A stretch of 46,690 bases of DNA, taken from contig JAJQFU010000061.1 in NCBI GenBank assembly GCA_021200955.1, forward strand, positions 1 to 46,690, written 5' to 3'. Under the pieces are notes generated by a model. That model had not been told where the DNA came from, did no database searches, and worked only from the letters and a program-made list of their open reading frames with translations. Both the position numbers and the translations under genes were made by a program. The stretch comes from Clostridiales bacterium. Lineage in GTDB: Bacteria > Bacillota > Clostridia > Lachnospirales > CAG-274. Below, piece by piece: positions 7,078 through 15,682 of this stretch; positions within the stretch are counted from its first letter, which is position 1, and each line of letters opens with the position of its first letter.

Positions 7078-8925
7078 TTAATTATCTAAATTTGAAACAA
7101 TATCTTTAATATATCTGGAGGGTTGTTGATATTTAAAATCTCCCCATGGCATTTGTTTTTTTTGGGGATAAGACATATAACATAATCTTTTTGCTCTTGT
7201 TACAGCTACATACATGTTATTCATTTCCTGTAAAAGTTGGCCATTTGCGGCTTTGACTGCCCGATAATCAGGAAATGTTCCCTCACATAATCCAATTATA
7301 AAGACAACGTCAAATTGTAAGCCTTTTGACATGTGAGCCGTTAAAAGAGAAAGACCATTACTTATCTCTATCTCTTTTGTTTTACCTAAAGATATTTGAT
7401 TTCTAAAAGATGTTAATGTTCTATTTTCTCTTGGAATCTGCGTACAGTATTTATTCCAATGATTTTGCCATTGTTGAATGTCCATAGAAATAAGATAACG
7501 CTCATCATCATCAAAAGTTGTTAAAACACCATTAATGCATTTCAAAGCGGCACCGAAATTTAATGTTTCTCTACTCAAAATCTCTATTGCAGGAAGCATA
7601 CTCTTAAATTTTGTCTGTGCTAATACTTCCTCCAAAATGGACAAGCCACTATCCTGCTTAAAATTATTACCGGAAAACCCAACCATTTTTTTTAGTTGCG
7701 TTAAGTGAATATAGTCTTTTTTGTTAATAAGTATTCTAATTGACAGTTCAAACACTTTCATATAGTCAGATTCATTTTCTATACCACTGGAATTTTTTCT
7801 AAAGAAATACGGAATATTTCGTTTATTAAGTTCTTGTTCCAAATAAGTAAAAACATATCTGTTTCTAGCTATTACAGCAATTTTTTCGGCTGTGATCGTG
7901 CCTTCAACATCAGAATGTCCCTTTTCTATGAGTTTTTCAATCTTATCGACAACAAATTTTGCCTCGCTTTCTTCATCGGCTAATTTGGTTGCTGTAAGCT
8001 CACCGTCATAAACATAATTTGATATACTGTCATATTGTTCTAATTTATTAGCAAATTCAACTATACGTTTAGCAGAACGGTAATTTTCATTTAAAACATA
8101 AATAACAGGTGAAAAGTCTGTTACAAAATGTTTTGTCATAAAATTACTATCGGATCCATTAAAACCATAAATAGACTGATTTGCATCTCCGACCATCATA
8201 ACATTTTTGAAGCTATTTCCGCACAATGCTTTAATTACTTGGTATTGCGCAAAGTTTAAATCTTGTGCTTCATCAATACAAATATAGCGATATAGTAAAT
8301 TGTACATATGAACAACATTGGGGTTTTCTGTCAATAGTTGATATGCAAAAAATAAAATATCATCAAAATCCATTGCATTTTGCTCAATTAGTTTTCGATT
8401 GTACTCATAATATATTTGTGGAAATGGTGCATTTTCATCACAATCTTCAGGCAAAATAAAGTTCTTCTTTTTTTCGGTAATCAATTGTAGGCTTCGTTGC
8501 AAAATTCGATTTTTATCTTGTTGCTGTAAAAGAAAATCTTTAAGGCTTGGATTTTCCCAAAAAACTTCTTTTAAAACAGATTTTCGATCATCTTCATTTT
8601 CGAACAAAACCATATCCATACTAAGACCGAGCAAATTTCCACGTGTTTGAACCAAGTCTAAGCAAAAGGAATGTATCGTACCTGAGGTTACACGATCAAG
8701 CTGTTCTTCAAAAAAATGCTCTTCAGACAATCTTTCCTTTATTTCATCTGCTGCTAAATTACTGAAAGTTAATGCCAAAACATTTCCACGTCTGTTTGAT
8801 AATATTAATTTTTTAATACGTTCAATAAGAACCCTGGTTTTTCCACTGCCGGGACCGGCTTTGACCAAAAGTGCTCCATCTGGATGATCCACTATTTGTT
8901 GTTGTTTTAGAGATAATTTCATCAT
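7078..8925 (-). CDS. gajB: UvrD/Rep-like helicase, Gabija GajB-type
   Basis: The 616-residue protein is a superfamily 1A helicase. Visible motifs are AGPGSGKT (about 23-30), LALTFSNLAADEI, ICIDEAQDLNF, GDANQSIYGFNGS, TAHMSKGLQFDVVFIIGLCEGTFPD and VAVTRAKRLCYMSYP. The start ATG at 8925 follows GGGAGG by 5 nt. A second ATG comes next, and a longer upstream frame was discarded because it overlaps the TOPRIM gene. A UvrD-like helicase directly behind an OLD-type ATPase-TOPRIM gene is the definition of Gabija. In that system GajA and GajB form a large complex acting on phage DNA. The length is above the usual ~500 residues. The gene itself looks intact, but its partner carries an internal stop. 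Confidence 0.85.
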   Translation of the reverse strand: MMKLSLKQQQIVDHPDGALLVKAGPGSGKTRVLIERIKKLILSNRRGNVLALTFSNLAADEIKERLSEEHFFEEQLDRVTSGTIHSFCLDLVQTRGNLLGLSMDMVLFENEDDRKSVLKEVFWENPSLKDFLLQQQDKNRILQRSLQLITEKKKNFILPEDCDENAPFPQIYYEYNRKLIEQNAMDFDDILFFAYQLLTENPNVVHMYNLLYRYICIDEAQDLNFAQYQVIKALCGNSFKNVMMVGDANQSIYGFNGSDSNFMTKHFVTDFSPVIYVLNENYRSAKRIVEFANKLEQYDSISNYVYDGELTATKLADEESEAKFVVDKIEKLIEKGHSDVEGTITAEKIAVIARNRYVFTYLEQELNKRNIPYFFRKNSSGIENESDYMKVFELSIRILINKKDYIHLTQLKKMVGFSGNNFKQDSGLSILEEVLAQTKFKSMLPAIEILSRETLNFGAALKCINGVLTTFDDDERYLISMDIQQWQNHWNKYCTQIPRENRTLTSFRNQISLGKTKEIEISNGLSLLTAHMSKGLQFDVVFIIGLCEGTFPDYRAVKAANGQLLQEMNNMYVAVTRAKRLCYMSYPQKKQMPWGDFKYQQPSRYIKDIVSNLDN

Positions 8926-8936
8926 TAAATCCTCCC

Positions 8937-9605
8937 TTATTGTTTCACAATAGATTTTAATGCTTCCATCAAAACTTTTACTTTTGGCGGAATCCTGCGA
9001 TTTATGTCGGAAATAGAAGCTATTCTTTCTGCTACCGCCGTGGCATATTTTGCCTTTGCTTGTTGGCCAGTACAACAATCATAGACTGCATTAACCCAGC
9101 CTTCGGCACCTGAATAGTCTCTGATAACATCTTTATAAATATCCTGATGACATTGGGAACATTTTGGTAGATTTGTTTTTTCTCTTTTGGCAACAGTACG
9201 GTCTCGTTCGTTAGCATAATTTTTTACAAAATTCATGTTATCTTCAATCATGTTAATTGCCTCAACAATTTCATTTATATAACCACTATTCAATAAGTGT
9301 TTTTCGTAATTTTCTTCATTGTCGAGAATAATTATATTATCACATTTCTCTGCGTTGAGTCCAAAGGTATTTAAGACCGCTTTTTTTACTATTCTTTTCG
9401 TTGATGATTCACCGTCACTGAAAATAAACCAAGGTATGTTAAAATTTTTTATTAAGGAGAGAAAAGTCTTATAATTTCGTCCACCAATTCCAATTATATT
9501 AATACCACAAAATACAGGTTCAATTCCATATTGCTCCCTAAAATAAACTGGCAAAGCCTGTTCCTCCGTAATTCCCTCACATAGTACAATCGCTTTTGAA
9601 AACAA
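8937..9605 (-). CDS. gajA: TOPRIM half of an interrupted Gabija GajA (OLD-family nuclease)
   Basis: This frame begins at a TTG and encodes the TOPRIM nuclease domain: IVLCEGITEEQALP with the catalytic glutamate, then WFIFSDGESSTKR with the Asp-x-Glu metal site. It is in the same frame as the upstream ATPase ORF, separated only by TAA at 9651-9653. The 15 sense codons between them encode INRIKREIITSRGEL, the normal linker into a GajA TOPRIM domain. GGAG lies 5 nt before the TTG (coding for the conserved Gly-Glu), so separate translation is conceivable. The frame ends 12 nt before gajB. It is either one gene with a nonsense mutation, a readthrough product, or a two-piece GajA. Confidence 0.85.
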   Translation of the reverse strand: MFSKAIVLCEGITEEQALPVYFREQYGIEPVFCGINIIGIGGRNYKTFLSLIKNFNIPWFIFSDGESSTKRIVKKAVLNTFGLNAEKCDNIIILDNEENYEKHLLNSGYINEIVEAINMIEDNMNFVKNYANERDRTVAKREKTNLPKCSQCHQDIYKDVIRDYSGAEGWVNAVYDCCTGQQAKAKYATAVAERIASISDINRRIPPKVKVLMEALKSIVKQ

Positions 9606-9650
9606 CAGTTCTCCACGAGAAGTAATAATTTCTCGTTTAATGCGATTTAT

Positions 9651-10793
9651 TTATTCTTGAGCAAAATCCTGTTTATTAAAACAATGGGCAATTGTTTTCC
9701 CATTGATTTTTTCAAAATGGATTAAATCAGCTAAGTTTGCCTGTGATACAATATTAGGAGAATGAGTACTGATAATTTTTTGACCGGGGAAATTACATAG
9801 TTGTGAGTAGAGTCTTTGTTGAGCTTGAGGATGAAGATGTGCTTCAGGTTCTTCCATTGTAAGCATTACATAATTATCTGATTCTGGATCATCTTTAATT
9901 AGATTTTGCCCTTCCCAATCAATATATGCTCCTAAAGTTAAAAATGAAATCCAACTTCGTATTCCCATACCATGTTGCGATACAGAAAGCCTAGCAGCTT
10001 CACCGTCTCTAAAGATTATATCCATGCCTTTATGTAAATCAGACATTTTTCTTGCTAATGGTTCTATTTCTACAATGCCATCCGCCGCACCTACAGTTGA
10101 TGCGATTGATGCAATTCTGGTTGAGGTATTGTTTAATGCGGGTATACTTTCTACTATTTGAGAGTTGACATCATTCAGCTGCCGTTCAATGTCATCAATT
10201 TTTTCTTTAGAAAGCTCTATTTGTGATGTCGCACGTCCAAAATATGATTTTCTATCTTTAATATCTTCTACTACATCCCTCTGAGCATCCATATAGAACG
10301 CAGAAATGTATGTATTCATATCACTGGTAAATGATTTACGTCGACCAACAATTGCAGATGAAATTGAATTGCCCCAATCTACAATTTGTTTATGTATGAT
10401 AACATAATCATTTCTTATGTTATCATATTGTAAAATTGTTCGTATACCAACAAAGTCTCCAATCGGGTCTCCCGATGTAATCCATTTATCTGTAAAAACT
10501 TCTGTCCAAAATTCCGAAAACTGTTCTGTAATACGATGTGAATTATCTGTTGGACGAATCATTATATCAATAGTTACACATTTATTTTTATCTAATACTT
10601 CATCTTTACCAACATAAATGTCATCTGAAGAAACAACTTTATTCTGTCCCAAGGCAATATTTATAGCCCTTAAAAAATTTGATTTTCCGCAGTTATTTGC
10701 ACCAATAATCACATTTATCATTGATAGCGACAATTCGAGATACTCGATTGAACGATAATTTTCGATTCTTACATCAGAAATTAATATTTTCAT
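9651..10793 (-). CDS. gajA: ATPase half of an interrupted Gabija GajA (OLD-family)
   Basis: These 380 residues form an ABC/SMC-like ATPase: Walker A GANNCGKS (31-38), a signature-like region LSVSQHGMGIRSW (about 269-281), Walker B YVMLTMEEPEAHLHP (309-322) and an H-loop STHSPN (342-347). The protein would normally continue into a TOPRIM domain, giving about 618 residues in all (usual GajA ~580). Here TAA follows Phe-Ala-Gln-Glu, and the reading continues sensibly after it. GGAGGGG precedes the ATG by 6 nt. In Gabija the ATPase domain senses nucleotides and controls the nuclease. Without the TOPRIM half this piece alone cannot cut DNA. Confidence 0.9.
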   Translation of the reverse strand: MKILISDVRIENYRSIEYLELSLSMINVIIGANNCGKSNFLRAINIALGQNKVVSSDDIYVGKDEVLDKNKCVTIDIMIRPTDNSHRITEQFSEFWTEVFTDKWITSGDPIGDFVGIRTILQYDNIRNDYVIIHKQIVDWGNSISSAIVGRRKSFTSDMNTYISAFYMDAQRDVVEDIKDRKSYFGRATSQIELSKEKIDDIERQLNDVNSQIVESIPALNNTSTRIASIASTVGAADGIVEIEPLARKMSDLHKGMDIIFRDGEAARLSVSQHGMGIRSWISFLTLGAYIDWEGQNLIKDDPESDNYVMLTMEEPEAHLHPQAQQRLYSQLCNFPGQKIISTHSPNIVSQANLADLIHFEKINGKTIAHCFNKQDFAQE

Positions 10794-10862
10794 ATATATC
10801 CCCTCCTGTCTCTTGGCTTAACATCATAAACAACTTTCTATTTGCTGTTTTTTATTGTTTTT

Positions 10863-11453
10863 TTATTCTATGATGTATTTGGCATTCACAATTTCAATTT
10901 TTTCAGGTTTTATAAAACTTCTGCTTTTCAGCGAACTAATAAAATCATTAAATTCATCTGAAAGCGCATATATAACATTATTTATTCCAAACATATCTCC
11001 GTTTGCTATTTTTGTTTTCAAATCTGCAACCTCGGGTTTATTTGTTGAAATTAAGTAATTTTCAGATTTTCTATGAACATATTTTAGTGCTACAGCCTCT
11101 AAATCGGCTTGCTTATATCTTTCCCTTAGACTTGTTTTTAAACTTAAACTTATTGGATAGTTTCCCGATGAATAAAGTATAATATCATATATTACATTGG
11201 GAACAAATGCAACAGATGCTTGAAGATATATTGGCTTTATATCTTCTTTTATGCATAATGTTGATATTATAAGTTCAAATATACTGCCGTTTAATGCGTT
11301 GTTTTTTTTAATAGGGCAATTATGATATGCTTTCTGACATAATTTCACATACTCCGACGGTAAACATTTCATATTATAATATTTCCAACAGTAGTTATTA
11401 AAAATATCTGAAGCTTTTGTTTTTTTGTTTTTTATGCCAATATCTTTAAGCAT
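10863..11453 (-). CDS. Putative type II restriction endonuclease (PD-(D/E)XK-like)
   Basis: This 196-residue protein directly follows the methyltransferase-HpaII fusion (14-nt gap) and has AAAGGTG before its ATG. I see an atypical PD-(D/E)XK pattern: E60 in NGSIFE, D90 in NVIYD, then S-L-K (104-106) in ISLSLKTSLRERYKQAD. The S-x-K variant resembles the one in the neighbouring HpaII-like domain, so it may be a restriction enzyme with a displaced acidic residue. Possible partners are the TSPPY methyltransferase or the C5 enzyme. I do not recognise a named enzyme, and the recognition site is unknown. Confidence 0.55.
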   Translation of the reverse strand: MLKDIGIKNKKTKASDIFNNYCWKYYNMKCLPSEYVKLCQKAYHNCPIKKNNALNGSIFELIISTLCIKEDIKPIYLQASVAFVPNVIYDIILYSSGNYPISLSLKTSLRERYKQADLEAVALKYVHRKSENYLISTNKPEVADLKTKIANGDMFGINNVIYALSDEFNDFISSLKSRSFIKPEKIEIVNAKYIIE

Positions 11454-11467
11454 TTTTTCACACCTTT

Positions 11468-13663
11468 CTATTTCATAAACCTTATTTGTAAATTCAGTTT
11501 TAAAACTTGTTTTCCGTCAACATCTTCAACTGAGCCAAAATGGTGTTTGCTCTTACTTGGTGTTTCAAACCTTGTATTATTATACAGATATTCCCGGAAT
11601 TCGTTTCTGTTATAGATGTGATAGCATAAAATATCCCCATCTTCTTTAACAATTATGTAACCGCCTGTAGCCTCATAATTGCCTTTCCAATGTGTCGCAG
11701 GCATCATTCCGAGAGCTATATCGGTCATCAGCTCTTTAATTTTATATGGATAGAACACTTGTTTACTGTCATCATCTATATTGCAAATATTTTTTTCAAC
11801 ACAGATTTCTGTTAATTCAGTAACTTTATTTGCGTTCCCTCTGTAAAAATTTTCGAGCATAAGACCGATTATTTCAGGCATTTTGGTATCAACAAGCATC
11901 AGATTTGAGTTAAAAACCTTGTTATCTGCTCTATCAAACTTTATGATAACTCCCAGCGAATCAAGGAAGCTAAATTTATCCTTAAATAATCTGTAGTTGT
12001 CAAATGTATTTATTTCCTTTTCACTTAATACATGACCGCTTAATTCATATACAAAGTTTGTTGCTTTTGAAGCATTTAACAAAGATGAGGGGCTTCCGAG
12101 TTGTGATTTAATGCTGAATCCAAGTGTGGGTTCACTGCAAGTTTTAAAATCATGCACAATAAGCGTTATATCGGACTTATCTGTGGATTTGGCCTTTGTT
12201 GCGTTGCATCTTATTTTGCTTGTGAAGTTTTCAATACAAGGAACTTCAAATGAGCCGTCTTTGCTTGTGACAGCTTTAATTGAGGAAAGAAGTAATTCGG
12301 CATTTTTGCGAAATTCCTCAATCGGAATAACAGCAATTTCATTTCCTGTACTCTCGGAAACAACTTTGATATTACCGTTTCTTATATAGTGCCAAGTATC
12401 ATCTTTCTGGTTTCGTATTATTTTTAAAATATCGTAATAAATACTTTCGATTTTATTTGTATTGGCATCGGCGGCATACAATCTGCCATCTGCAGCCAAT
12501 TTGAAAAGAGTGTACAATTCACTCCATTCTCCTTTATTTCCCGTCATCATTTCTTTTTCCTCCAATTGTGCCAAGCATTTTTTCATAAATTTGGCCATTT
12601 CTTCAACTGCCGGAATTGTAACGGCATTTCCGAATTGTTTATATTGCTGTGCTTTTCCCACACCTTCGGGAAAAGAAAACATATCGTTTCCGTCCTTATC
12701 CATAAATCCATAGTTTATAAAACCCTGTAACTTACCCCATTCACGAGGTGTCATTACTCGTATACCTCTGTCATTTAACGGAGTTTTTCTTCTCGGAAGC
12801 TGTATGCCGGCAATACCCTCACGTTTATCTATAACAAGATTACGTTCTTTTCCCGAACCGCCTGTCGCAAGCAATGCATTTGATACGGGATTTTCCGTTT
12901 CGGGTAAATTGACAATTTTATATCCAAAACCGTTGCCCTTGGATTCATGCCTTGCTTTGTGTTTTTCCAAAGTTTCAACGTAACCGGAAGCTAAGAAAAA
13001 TTCAGGTTCGGCATTCATTTCCAATAAGTCATTTAAATTATTGTATATTTTTTCATTTCTTTTTTTTGGCAAAGTATTCGGAAGATTGTCAACCTCATTA
13101 CCCCAATATTTTCTGTCAAAACCCATGATATACACACGAGGTCGGTTTTGCGGCACACCGAAATTCCTTGAGTTTCTTACAAATGTTCTTGCATTGTATT
13201 CTGTTTTTCCGTTTTCTTGGCTAACACCTATTACCTTATAATCCAGTTCCTCCACAAGTGTTTTGATTATTGTGTCAAAAGTTTCGCCTTTGTTATGGGT
13301 TATAAGGTTATCAACATTTTCAAGCAAAAAACCCTTGGGCCTTGTTCTTTTAATTATATCGGCAATGTCAAAAAACAATGTGCCTCTTGTTTTGTCATGA
13401 AACCCCAGTTTCTTTCCGGCTCTGCTGAATGATTGACAGGGAAATCCGGCAAGTAAAATATCATAGTCTGTATTCTCTGCCTTTTTTTTGAAATCTTCCG
13501 ACGTTATATCATTTTGGGGATTATCTCCGTAAAGATGTTCATATGTCATACAAGCGTACTTATCTATTTCGGCTGATAAAACATTTTTAAAGCCTTTTGC
13601 CAATTCAAACCCCCGTCTTATACCGCCTATACCTGCACATAAATCTATAATTTTATAAACCAT
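11468..13663 (-). CDS. C5-cytosine methyltransferase fused to an HpaII-like restriction endonuclease
   Basis: Residues 1-371 are a complete Dcm-type methyltransferase: DLCAGIGGIRRGF, AGFPCQSFSRAG with catalytic Cys76, LLENVDNL, PQNRPRVYIMGF and QFGNAVTIPAV. Residues 372-731 resemble the HpaII restriction enzyme family: GNKGEWSELYTLFKLAADGRLYAAD at the start, then D498 and SIK (517-519) in LGFSIKSQLGSPSSLLN as the likely nuclease site. HpaII and its methylase act on CCGG, so CCGG is the inferred target. The two are normally separate genes. Here they are one frame, yet GGAGG followed 8 nt later by ATG-ATG at 12550 survives exactly at the joint, so the nuclease might also be made alone. Confidence 0.85.
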   Translation of the reverse strand: MVYKIIDLCAGIGGIRRGFELAKGFKNVLSAEIDKYACMTYEHLYGDNPQNDITSEDFKKKAENTDYDILLAGFPCQSFSRAGKKLGFHDKTRGTLFFDIADIIKRTRPKGFLLENVDNLITHNKGETFDTIIKTLVEELDYKVIGVSQENGKTEYNARTFVRNSRNFGVPQNRPRVYIMGFDRKYWGNEVDNLPNTLPKKRNEKIYNNLNDLLEMNAEPEFFLASGYVETLEKHKARHESKGNGFGYKIVNLPETENPVSNALLATGGSGKERNLVIDKREGIAGIQLPRRKTPLNDRGIRVMTPREWGKLQGFINYGFMDKDGNDMFSFPEGVGKAQQYKQFGNAVTIPAVEEMAKFMKKCLAQLEEKEMMTGNKGEWSELYTLFKLAADGRLYAADANTNKIESIYYDILKIIRNQKDDTWHYIRNGNIKVVSESTGNEIAVIPIEEFRKNAELLLSSIKAVTSKDGSFEVPCIENFTSKIRCNATKAKSTDKSDITLIVHDFKTCSEPTLGFSIKSQLGSPSSLLNASKATNFVYELSGHVLSEKEINTFDNYRLFKDKFSFLDSLGVIIKFDRADNKVFNSNLMLVDTKMPEIIGLMLENFYRGNANKVTELTEICVEKNICNIDDDSKQVFYPYKIKELMTDIALGMMPATHWKGNYEATGGYIIVKEDGDILCYHIYNRNEFREYLYNNTRFETPSKSKHHFGSVEDVDGKQVLKLNLQIRFMK

Positions 13664-13677
13664 AGCATTCAGCCTTT

Positions 13678-14181
13678 CTAATAGCCTATTATCAAAATAC
13701 CTTTAAGAGGAATTTCAAACCTGTTACTTATGTACATATTTTCGAAGAAATTACATATCTTCTTATAATCTTGATTATTGCGATATATTTTTCGAACCGC
13801 TATACATAAATAACGAACATTATCCATACAACAGGCCTCGTAAAAATCTTTTAAAAATTGATAATTCGTCCAAGCTCTTCCTGCCTCAACTTCTATAACG
13901 ATTTTTTCTTCCCTGTTATAAGCATCAACCTCAAAACTTAATTCGGGTTTTCCGTTTTCTCCGTACATTACGGGAACCCTTATTTTTTGTTCACCCGATT
14001 TGCCCTTTTCAACAACATAATTAATCCTTTCAAATTCGGGGCATATTATTTGAAGCACTTCGTCACTTTTATACTTGTGTAAAGTCGACGATATTTTATC
14101 CTCGCAATTTTCAAAGCATTTAACTACTTTTTCAAGTGCTTTCGGTATTTTTTTGTTAAGCGGATAAAATGTCCAATTCAT
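13678..14181 (-). CDS. PD-(D/E)XK nuclease-like protein linked to vsr
   Basis: The ATG at 14181 overlaps the vsr stop (ATGA), giving a 167-residue protein. An in-frame extension further upstream lies inside vsr and is discarded. The core LSFEVDAYNREEKIVIEVEAGRA has D86 and an E97-x-E99 pair, a variant of the D...(D/E)-x-K nuclease site. It is followed by the FLKDFYEACCMDNVRYLCIAV helix-strand typical of the fold. I have a sense of this as an unnamed family near restriction systems, but no proven function. It could be a third nuclease, a DNA-binding accessory or an inactive homologue. Confidence 0.6.
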   Translation of the reverse strand: MNWTFYPLNKKIPKALEKVVKCFENCEDKISSTLHKYKSDEVLQIICPEFERINYVVEKGKSGEQKIRVPVMYGENGKPELSFEVDAYNREEKIVIEVEAGRAWTNYQFLKDFYEACCMDNVRYLCIAVRKIYRNNQDYKKICNFFENMYISNRFEIPLKGILIIGY

Positions 14182-14597
14182 TCGGCTATATACCCCTTTA
14201 CTTCTTTTTCTATTATATCGGCACAACCCTTAACATTCTTTTTAATTTCGTTGCCCCAAAATCGAAGAACCTTCCAACCTTGCCTTTGAAGCTCCTCTGT
14301 AACTTCAATATCCCTTTGCATATTTCTTTCGATTTTCGGTAACCAAAATTCACGATGTGATTTAAAATCATTTTTACGTTCTTCCCAATTATATCCATGC
14401 CAAAATTCACTGTCACAAAAAACAGCAATTTTTTTACCTTTGAATACCAAATCCGGCTTACCATATATGTCATTTACATTTTTTTGATACCGCAGCCCTC
14501 TGCTCCACAATTCTTTTCGGAGCGTTATTTCGATTGCGGAATCTTTATTCTTAACCTGCTTCATATTGAAGCTGATTTGTTCTTTTGTTTTCTTCAT
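14178..14597 (-). CDS. vsr: Very-short-patch repair endonuclease Vsr
   Basis: The 139-residue protein matches Vsr closely: MKQVKNKDSAIEITLRKELWSRGLRYQKN, then GKPDLVF with the catalytic Asp, KKIAVFCDSEFWHG, and WKVLRFWGNEI. Vsr nicks next to T:G mismatches that arise when 5-methylcytosine deaminates. It is therefore kept beside C5-methyltransferases such as the fused enzyme two genes downstream. It overlaps the next gene by 4 bp and starts 12 nt after the TSPPY methyltransferase stop. The ribosome site is weak, so translation may depend on coupling. Confidence 0.93.
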   Translation of the reverse strand: MKKTKEQISFNMKQVKNKDSAIEITLRKELWSRGLRYQKNVNDIYGKPDLVFKGKKIAVFCDSEFWHGYNWEERKNDFKSHREFWLPKIERNMQRDIEVTEELQRQGWKVLRFWGNEIKKNVKGCADIIEKEVKGYIAE

Positions 14598-14609
14598 TGT
14601 ATCATCATC

Positions 14610-15365
14610 TCAATATTTTAAAAGTCGCATCATAGCCAATTCGCAAAAATCTCTCGAAATCTCAATTCCCATAGATTTTCTACCGGTTATTTTTGCCGCA
14701 ACAAGAGTAGTTCCGCTACCCATAAACGGGTCTAAAATTATATCATCAACATAACTGAACATCTTAATGCAGCGCTTCGGTAATTCTACAGGAAAAGGAG
14801 CCGGATGCCCTATCTTCTTTTTACTCTCCCCGGAAAAAGTCCACAATCCGTTAGTCCATTCGATAAACTCATCTTTTGTGACGTCTGACCTTCCTTTAGC
14901 TTCTTTTTTCCACTGTACTTTATACATAACAACAATAAGCTCAACGGGAGTAATTACGTGCGGTGAGCTTGCACTCATAAAACTGCCTCTGGCACGTGGA
15001 TTTGATATATTGCCCTCATTCCATACAATCGTTGTACGATATTTCCAGCCAACATCTTTTGCTACACAAGTTATATCCGCACCCAAACTTCTTTGCTCAC
15101 CTTTTCCCGTATCAATCGGAATATTCATACACAATCTGCCATCGGGTTTTGCCAGCTTATAGCATTTATACAGCCATTTATGAGTAAATTGCAGATATTC
15201 ATCATAACTCAGGTTGTCATTGGCTTTGCCGTAATTCTTATTGACATTATATGGCGGCGAAGTAATAATCAAATCTATGTGATTATCGGGTATTCTGTTA
15301 TCATTAAGCATATCACCGAGTATGATAACAGAGTATTCATCTTTATAAAATAATTGCGTACTCAC
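14610..15365 (-). CDS. Site-specific DNA methyltransferase, TSPPY type (N4-cytosine or N6-adenine)
   Basis: The 251-residue protein has catalytic motif IV near the N-terminus (LIITSPPYN) and the AdoMet motif DPFMGSGTTLVAA near the C-terminus, the beta-class order. TSPPY is common in N4-cytosine enzymes but also occurs in N6-adenine ones, so the product base is open. It starts with GTG, 4 nt after the small HTH gene and with GGTGAAG upstream. It makes a second methyltransferase in an operon that already has a C5 enzyme. Two nested systems, or one system protecting an asymmetric site, are both possible. Confidence 0.88.
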   Translation of the reverse strand: MSTQLFYKDEYSVIILGDMLNDNRIPDNHIDLIITSPPYNVNKNYGKANDNLSYDEYLQFTHKWLYKCYKLAKPDGRLCMNIPIDTGKGEQRSLGADITCVAKDVGWKYRTTIVWNEGNISNPRARGSFMSASSPHVITPVELIVVMYKVQWKKEAKGRSDVTKDEFIEWTNGLWTFSGESKKKIGHPAPFPVELPKRCIKMFSYVDDIILDPFMGSGTTLVAAKITGRKSMGIEISRDFCELAMMRLLKY

Positions 15366-15369
15366 TTTA

Positions 15370-15549
15370 TTACTTCACCAAATTACTGTTTTTGCTTAAG
15401 TATTTATCAATATCGCCCCTTTGTATTCGCCAAGAATTTCCGACTTTGGAAGCTGTAAGCTCTTGCTTTGCAATAAGTCGCCTTATTGTTTTATCGCATA
15501 CCTTTAAATATTCGGCTGCTTGTGATACGGTCATCAAATTATTGGGCAT
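15370..15549 (-). CDS. Small HTH_17/MerR-like DNA-binding protein
   Basis: This 59-residue protein (LMTVSQAAEYLKVCDKTIRRLIAKQELTASKVGNSWRI) is a single helix-turn-helix of the excisionase-like type (HTH_17). The ATG at 15549 has GAGAGG 8 nt upstream; TTG at 15555 is too close to that site. It is the first gene of the leftward defence operon. It may act as a controller of restriction-modification expression, or as a second directionality factor for the integrase because it sits near the right end of the element. Confidence 0.7.
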   Translation of the reverse strand: MPNNLMTVSQAAEYLKVCDKTIRRLIAKQELTASKVGNSWRIQRGDIDKYLSKNSNLVK

Positions 15550-15573
15550 ATACAAAACCTCTCTTTCTTGAAC

Positions 15574-15602
15574 ATAATATCATATTTTGTATGTCACGTC
15601 AA
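15574..15602 (-). promoter_or_regulatory. Leftward promoter of the defence operon
   Basis: On the minus strand TTGACG (15602-15597) and TATTAT (15579-15574) are separated by exactly 17 bp, about 25 bp upstream of the first start codon. TGAC-type motifs overlap the -35 region, so regulation by an element protein is plausible. Confidence 0.7.
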
Positions 15603-15682
15603 GACATTTTGGGAAATTTGAGGACTTTCTTGGACAGGGTTGCATGATTTCATATTTATGACGGTTTAGTATAGATAAAAAA

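Noticed and set aside
8926..9078. In-frame 51-codon extension upstream of gajB
   Set aside because: It overlaps the TOPRIM coding sequence in another frame and has no ribosome site; GGGAGG directly precedes the ATG at 8925.
14182..14226. In-frame extension of the vsr-linked nuclease-like gene
   Set aside because: It lies inside vsr. The ATGA overlap at 14178-14181 is the natural start.
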